This document shows, piece after piece, positions 1-5,907 of a stretch of 10,126 nt of DNA (position 1 is the first letter of the stretch; every line of letters starts with the position of its first letter). Position numbers and translations under genes: made by a program. The notes under the pieces are model-generated. The model did no database searches. It was not told the DNA's origin and was given only the letters and a program-made list of their open reading frames with translations. Location of the stretch: the NCBI GenBank assembly GCA_030619185.1, contig JAUXBW010000054.1:1-10126 (forward strand), given 5' to 3'. This DNA comes from Methyloprofundus sp. GTDB taxonomy: Bacteria; Pseudomonadota; Gammaproteobacteria; Methylococcales; Methylomonadaceae.

Positions 1-36
1 TCCCATCATCTTGCAGATTTATTAAAATATCATTAA
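1..36 (+). other. Possible C-terminal tail of an upstream gene
   Basis: Reading from base 1, the first frame gives 11 codons (Ser-His-His-Leu-Ala-Asp-Leu-Leu-Lys-Tyr-His) followed by TAA at 34-36. This could be the end of a gene starting outside the window, and an ExbB/TolQ-like gene would fit the operon logic. The stretch is far too short to assign, and another frame stays open for a similar length. This is a placeholder rather than a firm call. Confidence 0.2.
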
Positions 37-230
37 ATTAAAAAAGAAACTGCTCCATAAGCTTTATATTATCGTAACTACTCAGCGAATTTCAGCATCA
101 TAAGCTATTGATTTAATGAGCTCTTACGAGCCGCAAAAAGAAGCTCTACCGATCCGTAACTAACTCACCTATTTAACTTAAAGCGGACTAAAGTCCGCTT
201 TACAACTGTACATTATTGAGCTAAAAAACT
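37..230. other. Non-coding leader region before exbD
   Basis: This AT-rich stretch has no credible ORF. Its only strong structure is the hairpin at 179-202. I see no convincing sigma-70 promoter with both hexamers: TATATT-like runs near 65-72 lack a recognisable -35 partner. The exbD ribosome-binding site is also weak, with only GAG at 218-220, ten bases before the ATG. About 195 bp ahead of exbD is more than expected if exbB were directly upstream in the same operon. Confidence 0.5.
179..202. repeat. Perfect 11-bp hairpin upstream of exbD
   Basis: TAAAGCGGACT at 179-189 is the exact reverse complement of AGTCCGCTTTA at 192-202, leaving two bases (AA) at the centre, so the real loop would include the inner pairs. 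It lies 28 nt before the exbD start. It has a GC-rich core but no long T-run afterwards (TTTAC). It could be an intrinsic terminator for an upstream gene, a processing signal between upstream genes and exbD, or a protein-binding dyad. The sequence does not decide between these. Confidence 0.6.
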
Positions 231-644
231 ATGCGCCGCAGAGCTAATCGTTCCTCATCCGAGCAAAATGCCGATATAGATATGACTCCCATGCTGGATA
301 TCGTGTTTATCATGCTTATTTTCTTTATTGTCACCACCTCATTTATCAAAGAGTCCGGGATTGATGTAAACCGACCCAGTGCGAAAACAGGTGTTACTAA
401 AGCACAGGTTAATATTATTGTCGGCATTAAAGCCAATGGTGATGTCTGGATAGATAAGCGTCTGGTCGATTTTCGAGCGGTACGTGCGAATGTCTCTCGT
501 TTACATATGGAAAATCCGCTAGGCTCAGTTATTATTGCCGCAGACAGAGACACAAAAACACAGGCCTTAGTACAAGTAATTGATCAGATACGCTTAGCAG
601 GTATTATGAGCCCTGCCATTGCAACCGAGTCAGAATCAAAGTGA
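231..644 (+). CDS. exbD: ExbD/TolR-family proton-channel subunit (TonB2-type system)
   Basis: This is the ExbD-type partner of an ExbB proton channel in the inner membrane, which uses proton-motive force to energise TonB. The 137 residues match the family's usual length. A charged cytoplasmic N-terminus (MRRRANR...) leads into the diagnostic D-M-T-P-M-L-D-I-V-F motif at residues 17-26. One transmembrane helix spans about 20-40 and carries Asp23, which corresponds to the essential intramembrane Asp of E. coli ExbD (Asp25). Residues 45-130 form the periplasmic ExbD domain. The stop codon overlaps the tonB start in the tetranucleotide GTGA, implying translational coupling. ATG 231 places the motif at the normal distance from the N-terminus. 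No exbB is visible, so it must lie elsewhere or further upstream. TolR is the alternative, but the tonB neighbour argues for ExbD. Confidence 0.9.
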   Translation: MRRRANRSSSEQNADIDMTPMLDIVFIMLIFFIVTTSFIKESGIDVNRPSAKTGVTKAQVNIIVGIKANGDVWIDKRLVDFRAVRANVSRLHMENPLGSVIIAADRDTKTQALVQVIDQIRLAGIMSPAIATESESK

Positions 645-1270
645 TCCGTATTGTACTCTCACTCTTTTCGGGAATCGCCATAGCTTTAGCCTTATTCTGG
701 TCTATGCAATATATGATTAGTAATAATCAACGGGGCTTTAAAAAAACTGATAATCAGCGCATGACTGAATTTATACGTTTAAAGCGCGATTCAAAAATTC
801 ATAGCAAAGAGCGTCTGGTACCCGAAAAGCCCAAGCCTAAAGAGCGCCCGGTACAACCCAGGCTACAGACACGTAGTGCAAAAATAACTAAAACCGCTGT
901 GCCTGTTATGGATATGCCTAACCTGGATATTCCTCTGCAAAACAGTAGCTTTAGTGGTTCTGTTTTAACCGGCTTACAGGTGGGCACTGGCAAAATCAGC
1001 ACCAATATTATGCCTTTGGTCAGGATTCCACCCACCTATCCTATGCGTGCAGCAAACCGCCGCATTCAAGGCTGGGTTAAAGTGGAATTTACCATTACCA
1101 AAGAAGGCACAGTAAAAGACGCAGTAGTTGTCGCCTCAAAGCCAGGCTCCATCTTTAATAGTGCCGCATTAAAAGCAATAAAGCGCTGGAAGTTCAAGCC
1201 GCAAATCATTGCTGGAGAAGCGTATGAGCAGCGGGCAGTGCAAACTTTAGAATTTAAACTATCCCGATGA
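641..1270 (+). CDS. tonB: TonB2-type energy transducer TonB
   Basis: This periplasm-spanning protein carries energy from ExbB/ExbD to outer-membrane TonB-dependent receptors, typically for siderophores, haem, vitamin B12 or other large substrates. The 209 residues comprise an N-terminal transmembrane helix (about 4-26), a basic and proline-containing linker with a K-P-K-P-K segment near 63-68, and a C-terminal TonB domain (about 123-209). That domain carries Y-P, the G-W-V-K-V-E-F strand, A-A-L-K-A-I-K-R-W-K-F-K-P and the closing L-E-F strand. The helix lacks the His found in E. coli TonB, as I recall is usual for the shorter TonB2 class. The start is a GTG at 641 inside the exbD stop (GTGA), and the stop overlaps the next gene's ATG (ATGA at 1267-1270). 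The substrate receptor cannot be inferred because none is encoded here. Confidence 0.9.
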   Translation: MIRIVLSLFSGIAIALALFWSMQYMISNNQRGFKKTDNQRMTEFIRLKRDSKIHSKERLVPEKPKPKERPVQPRLQTRSAKITKTAVPVMDMPNLDIPLQNSSFSGSVLTGLQVGTGKISTNIMPLVRIPPTYPMRAANRRIQGWVKVEFTITKEGTVKDAVVVASKPGSIFNSAALKAIKRWKFKPQIIAGEAYEQRAVQTLEFKLSR

Positions 1271-2496
1271 AAAAAAACTTTAGGAATGGCTTAAAAATTG
1301 GGCTGATAAGTCTCAGCCTTTGTTGTTTCTCACCCTCGGTTTATGCTGAGGATAAAAAGCCTCCTGCCATTCCCCCCTGGGTCTATAAGCAACTTAGCAA
1401 AGCAGAGAGATTCATAGGCCAGCAAAAATATTCTAAAGCTCGCCTGAAATTACAAAAAATATTAGCGGATGTAGACAAGAATAGTTATGAGCAGGCTATT
1501 ACGCTACGCAGCCTGGCCTCTGTTTATGCGCTAGAAAACCAGTACCTGAAAGCCGCGTCTACTTTAGAACAAGCCCTGGCAACGGGAGCTTTGACTGAAG
1601 TACAACAGCAGGAAGCCTTGCTTAATCTAGGCCAGTTGTATATGGCAACGGAACAGTATCAAAAAGCGATTGATAAACTGGAACCCTGGCTAAAAAAGCA
1701 CCCAGATACAAAAGAAAAGCAAGTCCGGATTTTGCTAGCCAATGCTTACGCACAATTGAAACAGTATCGTAAAGCTTTGCCCTATATAGAATATGTTATC
1801 AAGCACTCTCAAAAGCCCAGAGAAAACTGGTTACAGATGAACCTGGTTTTGTATTATGAACTGGAGGAATATTCTGATGCCGCAAGGATTTTGCGCCGAT
1901 TGATCGCTATGAATCCAGAAAAAAAAGAATATTGGCAACAATTAGCGGCAATTTATCAACAGATACAGCAATATGCCAATGCCTTAACAATAAAACATTT
2001 GACCTATAAAAAAGGCTTTCTTACTACTGAATCTGAAATTTTACAATTATTTAATTTATTTCTGTATAAAAAACAGCCCTATCAGGGTGCTTTGTTATTA
2101 AGTCAAGAGCTAGCGACTCAACATGTAAAACAGACCTCGGCTAACTGGGAGTCACTTGCTAGCGCATGGACGAGTGCCAGAGAGTATAAAAAGGCAATTA
2201 ATGCTCTGGAAAAAGCCTCTGCATTAAACCACAAAGGTGACCTGTACCTACAACTTGGGCGAATTCATGTCGAACAGGAACTATGGCAAGCTGCGATAAC
2301 AGCTATTAACAAAGCCATCAAAAAAGGTAGCTTAAAACAAACCGGGGAAGCCTATATTTTGCTTGGTATGAGCTATTATGAGGCTGGACAATTAAAGTCA
2401 GCAGAAAAAGCATTTAAGCATGCATCACGCTACCGTAAAACTAAAAAATCAGCACAACAGTGGCTGAAGTATATTGAAGTAAACGAGGTAGGGTAA
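1267..2496 (+). CDS. Secreted TPR-repeat protein of the TonB2 operon
   Basis: This 409-residue protein is made almost entirely of helical tetratricopeptide-like repeats and is predicted to be periplasmic. A signal peptide is visible: basic start MKKNFRNGLK, hydrophobic core at about 11-22, and a V-Y-A site with likely cleavage after Ala27. From about residue 40 to 395 there are repeated two-helix units with the TPR signature (examples: A-L-L-N-L-G-Q-L-Y...Y-Q-K-A-I near 120-137, and A-Y-I-L-L-G-M-S-Y-Y...A-E-K-A-F near 360-384). A TPR protein directly after tonB is a recurrent arrangement in the TonB2 clusters of marine gammaproteobacteria, where it is thought to act with the transducer. Its molecular partner here is unknown. 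It overlaps tonB by four bases, so it is co-transcribed and probably translationally coupled. It is the last gene before a terminator-like hairpin. Confidence 0.85.
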   Translation: MKKNFRNGLKIGLISLSLCCFSPSVYAEDKKPPAIPPWVYKQLSKAERFIGQQKYSKARLKLQKILADVDKNSYEQAITLRSLASVYALENQYLKAASTLEQALATGALTEVQQQEALLNLGQLYMATEQYQKAIDKLEPWLKKHPDTKEKQVRILLANAYAQLKQYRKALPYIEYVIKHSQKPRENWLQMNLVLYYELEEYSDAARILRRLIAMNPEKKEYWQQLAAIYQQIQQYANALTIKHLTYKKGFLTTESEILQLFNLFLYKKQPYQGALLLSQELATQHVKQTSANWESLASAWTSAREYKKAINALEKASALNHKGDLYLQLGRIHVEQELWQAAITAINKAIKKGSLKQTGEAYILLGMSYYEAGQLKSAEKAFKHASRYRKTKKSAQQWLKYIEVNEVG

Positions 2497-2504
2497 TGAG
2501 TGTC

Positions 2505-2526
2505 CCATCTTTGCTGATGGCTTTTT
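2505..2526 (+). terminator. Weak Rho-independent terminator candidate after the TonB2 operon
   Basis: CCATC (2505-2509) pairs with GATGG (2516-2520) around a six-base loop, followed directly by CTTTTT. It lies 8 nt after the TPR gene's stop codon. The stem is only five base pairs, so it may be leaky and allow read-through into the HD-GYP gene. Confidence 0.45.
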
Positions 2527-2545
2527 AGGGAACTCCGCAATTAAT

Positions 2546-2640
2546 GTAACCGTTCACAGTCCCCCTCCTTAGCAAGGAGAGGTTAGGGGAGGTTTTATTA
2601 GATAATCTCCCCTTTCACAAGGGGGGAAGTGAACGGTTAC
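2546..2640. repeat. 95-bp palindromic intergenic element with nested hairpins
   Basis: The element is bounded by a perfect 12-bp inverted repeat, GTAACCGTTCAC (2546-2557) and GTGAACGGTTAC (2629-2640). The interior is rich in C and G runs and contains three possible stems: CTCCTT/AAGGAG at 2565-2570 and 2574-2579, AGGGGAG/CTCCCCT at 2585-2591 and 2607-2613, and the competing CCCCTT/AAGGGG at 2609-2614 and 2619-2624. There is no ORF. This resembles dispersed REP- or MITE-like repeats with CCTCCCCTAACC-type cores that occur in many bacterial genomes. I infer a non-autonomous element but see no second copy here and no clear target duplication. Confidence 0.7.
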
Positions 2641-2650
2641 CTCCTAATAG

Positions 2651-5581
2651 ATGACAACTATTATGCAAGCAAAAAAAAACACTACTTATTCACTTCATTT
2701 TACCACCAGCTCTTTATTTATTACCTTAATTATAGTGTTTGGTGGCATCTTAAGCTGGCAAAACTACAAAAAAACCTCAGAAATTCTTATTGCTTCGGGT
2801 GACCAGGTATTCGATCAGGTTAATACCCAAATCGCACTGGAGTTCAGTGCGATGCGTAAGTCTGTCAAACAGGCGATAAACTATGTAGCAGAGTTGCCTA
2901 TAGAGAAGCAAGATTTTTTACTTGAGCCTAAGGTATTAAGAGTGCTAAGTAGCGTACTGGAGAACGATACAAATCTGGCAGCGATACAAATAGGCTACCC
3001 TGATGGAAACTTCTTTATTATCCGTCCGGTTAAGTCTGAAACGACACAAAAAGCATTTTCCGCCCCTCAGGGGACAAGTTATATTCTCGATAATATTCTT
3101 GCGGATGAGCTGGGGAAACGTACACTATTACGCTTATTCTATGATAATGCCTTAAAAGAAATCTCCCGAGATGCCGCTATAGAAACTAGCTACGATCCGC
3201 GCGAACGCCCCTGGTATAAACTGGCACTAGAATATGATGAGCCAGCGACGACACAACCCTACTTATTTCATTTTTCAGGTAAGGTGGGTGTCACGTTAAC
3301 CACCCGCACAGCCTATAAAGGTATAGTCGTTGCCGCAGATGTGACACTTGATCGCCTATCTAATACTTTGGTTCACCAAAAATCCACGCCGAGATCAAGA
3401 ACGGTGGTATTCCAAAAGGATGGTGCAGCCTTAATCTACACAGACATCAATCGCCTGCTGATTAAAAATAGTGAGGGTCAATTCAGAATGGCCAGGCTAC
3501 CTGAGTTAGGAAGCGATGTGCTGGCATTTTTAAGCCAGGATTTAACACTTGAAAGCCAATCCCTTAACTTCGAGTTTAATGGTGAGACCTGGTTGGGTGG
3601 GGTTCGTGAAATGCAAGTTACCGAAGGCAGTAGTTTTTTTGTATTAATGGTCTCACCCGAAAAGGAACTCTTAAGTTCGGCCATCAAAATTCGTCAGCAA
3701 TCACTACTGATAACAGCCATTATCATTTTGCTTACCATTCCTATCGTCTGGCTATTTGCGCGTAAAATATCCAGCCCGCTACGTCGCCTGGCGGCCGAAG
3801 CAGGGTTAATTAGTCATTTTGATTTTTCTAGCCCGGTGAAAACCCACTCTATCATTGCAGAAGTTGAAGAGCTTGCTACCGCAATGAGTATGATGAAAGG
3901 TACTATCAGCCAGTTTTTATCTTTAATTCATGCGTTGGCTGATGAAAAGAATCTTGATGCTTTATTACAAAGAATTACCCAGCAAACCATGCAAATAAGT
4001 GCTGCAGATGGTGCCGTCACTTATCTATTTAACGACAAAGAAAACACTTTGGATCCCCGGTTCATTCAGATGGCTAACCTGGATATTCAACATCCGGATG
4101 ATATTCCCATTGTATATTTAAATGAATATAACGAGTTAGGGTCTGCGCTAGAAAAAAAACAAAGCAGTGTGCTTGAGCTATCTTCAGAACACCCCAGTGA
4201 ATTAAATATTTTTCTCTCTAAATTAGACACTCAAGCCGCCAGCATGATTATGCTGCCTTTGCGCAATAGACAAGAAGAGGCAATCGGCTTGTTATGTCTG
4301 TTATACAAAGAGCAAACGGATCAACAACAGAATGATAAACATATTTCTTTTGTTCAGGCACTGTCAGGCTTTGCCGCCGTATCGATAGAAAGCCGCCAGT
4401 TAATCATGCTCCAAAAAGCCTTATTGGAATCCTTTATTAAACTGATTGCAGGCGCGATTGATTCCAAATCACCTTATACTGGTGGCCACTGCTCACGGGT
4501 GCCAGAAATAACCAGAATGATTGCCGAAGCTGCCTGCGCCAGTCATGCTTCACCTTTTCAGGATTTTAAGCTTAATGAAGAGCAATGGGAGGCTTTGCAT
4601 ATTGCCAGCTGGCTACATGATTGTGGCAAGGTGACCACACCCGAGTACGTAGTTGATAAAGCCACAAAACTAGAAACTATCTATGACCGGATTCATGAAA
4701 TCAGAATGCGCTTTGAAGTCTTAAAAAGAGATGCTGAGATTCATTATTGGCAACAAGTCGCTAAAGGTGGCAACGCGGAGACATTACGTGTCGATCTGGA
4801 TAAAGAATTACATAGCCTGGATCAGGACTATGCTTTTATTGCAGAATGTAATCAAGGCGGTGAATTTATGGCAGCCGAAAAACTTGAACGGCTCGCTAAA
4901 ATTGCTGACTATACCTGGTTAAGGACGCTGGATGATAGTATCGGTATTTCCTGGGAGGAGAGCCAGCGTAAGCAAAGGGCACCCGAAAAAACACTGCCTG
5001 TTAAAGAGAATTTACTTGCCGATAAAGTGGAACATATTATCGAACGAGATGAAAATGATAAAATGGCAGAAGACAATCCCTGGGGCTTCCGTCTTGATGT
5101 GCCTGAATACAGATATAACCGTGGTGAATTGTATAATCTGGGGATAGAACGAGGCACTCTTACAGCGGAAGAGCGCTTTAAAATTAATGACCATATCGTG
5201 CAAACCATCATTATGCTGGAAAACCTGCCATACCCTAAGCACCTAACTGAAGTGCCTGCTATTGCCGGGAGTCACCATGAAAAAATGGACGGTAGTGGTT
5301 ACCCAAAACGCTTAACGAGCGAAGAAATGCCTATGAGCGCAAGGATAATGGCCATTGCAGATATTTTTGAAGCACTAACGGCTTCTGACCGACCCTATAA
5401 AAAAGCGAAAACCCTGAGTGAAGCCATACGCATTATGAGTTTTATGGTTAAAGACCAGCATATCGACCCGGATCTATTCCAGCTGTTTTTAAACAGCGGG
5501 GTTTATCTACAATATGCTGAAAAATTTCTAGATCCTAAGCAGATTGATAAGGTTGATATTGCTTTATATGTCAATATATAG
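2651..5581 (+). CDS. Membrane Cache-HAMP-GAF-HD-GYP receptor, probable c-di-GMP phosphodiesterase
   Basis: This 976-residue inner-membrane signalling enzyme is predicted to sense a periplasmic ligand and hydrolyse cyclic di-GMP. In order it has TM1 (about 20-36), a periplasmic dCache-like sensor (about 40-345, including R-P-W-Y-K), TM2 (about 351-370), HAMP (about 371-420), a GAF-like domain (about 425-585) and a C-terminal HD-GYP domain. Catalytic features are present: an H-C-S-R segment with His613, H-D-C-G-K at His656/Asp657, H-H-E-K-M-D-G-S-G-Y-P at 875-885, and A-D-I-F-E-A-L-T-A-S-D-R-P-Y-K after it. About 160 residues (roughly 672-830) are inserted between H-D-x-G-K and the usual G-x-L-T-x-E-E helix. 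An in-frame TAG at 2648 fixes the start at 2651 or later, with Met5 (2663) as the alternative. Neither start has a Shine-Dalgarno sequence. The ligand and output pathway are unknown, and no diguanylate cyclase lies nearby. Confidence 0.9.
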   Translation: MTTIMQAKKNTTYSLHFTTSSLFITLIIVFGGILSWQNYKKTSEILIASGDQVFDQVNTQIALEFSAMRKSVKQAINYVAELPIEKQDFLLEPKVLRVLSSVLENDTNLAAIQIGYPDGNFFIIRPVKSETTQKAFSAPQGTSYILDNILADELGKRTLLRLFYDNALKEISRDAAIETSYDPRERPWYKLALEYDEPATTQPYLFHFSGKVGVTLTTRTAYKGIVVAADVTLDRLSNTLVHQKSTPRSRTVVFQKDGAALIYTDINRLLIKNSEGQFRMARLPELGSDVLAFLSQDLTLESQSLNFEFNGETWLGGVREMQVTEGSSFFVLMVSPEKELLSSAIKIRQQSLLITAIIILLTIPIVWLFARKISSPLRRLAAEAGLISHFDFSSPVKTHSIIAEVEELATAMSMMKGTISQFLSLIHALADEKNLDALLQRITQQTMQISAADGAVTYLFNDKENTLDPRFIQMANLDIQHPDDIPIVYLNEYNELGSALEKKQSSVLELSSEHPSELNIFLSKLDTQAASMIMLPLRNRQEEAIGLLCLLYKEQTDQQQNDKHISFVQALSGFAAVSIESRQLIMLQKALLESFIKLIAGAIDSKSPYTGGHCSRVPEITRMIAEAACASHASPFQDFKLNEEQWEALHIASWLHDCGKVTTPEYVVDKATKLETIYDRIHEIRMRFEVLKRDAEIHYWQQVAKGGNAETLRVDLDKELHSLDQDYAFIAECNQGGEFMAAEKLERLAKIADYTWLRTLDDSIGISWEESQRKQRAPEKTLPVKENLLADKVEHIIERDENDKMAEDNPWGFRLDVPEYRYNRGELYNLGIERGTLTAEERFKINDHIVQTIIMLENLPYPKHLTEVPAIAGSHHEKMDGSGYPKRLTSEEMPMSARIMAIADIFEALTASDRPYKKAKTLSEAIRIMSFMVKDQHIDPDLFQLFLNSGVYLQYAEKFLDPKQIDKVDIALYVNI

Positions 5582-5725
5582 ATACCTATACTTCGCCTAG
5601 TCTCGGGGCATAAGTTACAAATTAAAATATATTACAGTTGCCTATTTATCCGTCCAACACGGTGCTGTATTAGAGTAACCATGATCATCAACGCAGGCTA
5701 GATTAGTAACCGCTTTCAAATATAA
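5582..5725. other. Non-coding spacer upstream of the nrdJ operator
   Basis: No ORF, strong terminator or riboswitch is visible between the HD-GYP stop codon and the first NrdR box. In particular I see no B12-box-like sequence, although the downstream enzyme uses adenosylcobalamin. This stretch may hold the -35 side and activator sites, but nothing specific can be named. Confidence 0.5.
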
Positions 5726-5741
5726 ATCCCTTATATAGTGC
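5726..5741. promoter_or_regulatory. NrdR box 1 (upstream, degenerate)
   Basis: The 16-mer ATCCCTTATATAGTGC matches the NrdR consensus ACACWATATATWGTGT at 11 of 16 positions, with an intact WGTG right half and a poor left half. It starts exactly 32 bp before the stronger box 2, about three helical turns, which is the usual separation for paired NrdR sites in front of ribonucleotide reductase operons. NrdR is the nucleotide-sensing zinc-finger/ATP-cone repressor of these genes. Confidence 0.75.
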
Positions 5742-5766
5742 TTATATTTTCTATTAAGCACTATAT
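5733..5766. repeat. Perfect 12-bp dyad spanning both NrdR boxes
   Basis: ATATAGTGCTTA (5733-5744) is the exact reverse complement of TAAGCACTATAT (5755-5766), with a 10-bp AT-rich spacer. The dyad joins the inner halves of the two NrdR boxes, so the whole operator is symmetric around about 5749-5750. It could also form a hairpin in any read-through transcript. Confidence 0.85.
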
Positions 5767-5773
5767 CTTGTGT
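5758..5773. promoter_or_regulatory. NrdR box 2 (downstream, strong)
   Basis: The 16-mer GCACTATATCTTGTGT matches the NrdR consensus ACACWATATATWGTGT at 14 of 16 positions. It ends immediately before the -10 hexamer and covers the promoter spacer and extended -10 element. Bound NrdR would therefore block RNA polymerase, consistent with repression of the nrdJ operon when deoxynucleotides are plentiful. Confidence 0.85.
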
Positions 5774-5779
5774 TATACT
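5771..5779 (+). promoter_or_regulatory. Extended -10 promoter of the nrdJ operon
   Basis: TGT followed by TATACT (-10 hexamer 5774-5779) fits the TGnTATAAT extended -10 pattern with one mismatch. No good -35 hexamer lies at 16-18 bp spacing (CTATTA at 5751-5756 is poor), as is acceptable for extended -10 promoters. Transcription would start near 5786 and give a leader of roughly 120 nt. Confidence 0.6.
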
Positions 5780-5896
5780 TCGTTTTCAAAAATAACTATG
5801 CCCACGATTTACGGCTGCCATATTTATAAAGTAATTATGCTTGGATACATACTAAATAGGTCGGCATGGGTATGTCGATACAATACATTCAGAGAC

Positions 5897-5901
5897 AAGG
5901 A
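5897..5901 (+). promoter_or_regulatory. Ribosome-binding site deciding the nrdJa start
   Basis: AAGGA lies six bases before ATG 5908 and is the best Shine-Dalgarno match in the leader. The in-frame ATG at 5866 has only AGG five bases upstream. This favours a start at 5908, removing 14 residues from the longest reading frame. Confidence 0.7.
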
Positions 5902-5907
5902 ACAAAG

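Noticed and set aside
20..50. Fur box upstream of the TonB operon
   Set aside because: The AT-rich stretch has loose similarity to Fur hexamers but no convincing array, and it lies far from exbD. Chance similarity in AT-rich DNA is likely.
221..553. Antisense 110-codon frame across exbD
   Set aside because: It is a shadow of a confidently identified gene with no recognisable protein features. The same applies to the other antisense and out-of-frame ORFs over tonB, the HD-GYP gene, nrdJ and nrdJb.
5582..5907. Cobalamin riboswitch upstream of the B12-dependent reductase
   Set aside because: No B12-box-like motif or extended conserved core is visible, and the region is explained by NrdR boxes plus a promoter. 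Riboswitches are also not expected on class II genes unless a B12-independent isozyme is being controlled.
5866..5907. Longer nrdJa start at ATG 5866
   Set aside because: It has a weaker ribosome-binding site than ATG 5908 (AAGGA, six bases away), and the 14 extra residues do not look like the start of the family. It is kept only as an alternative.
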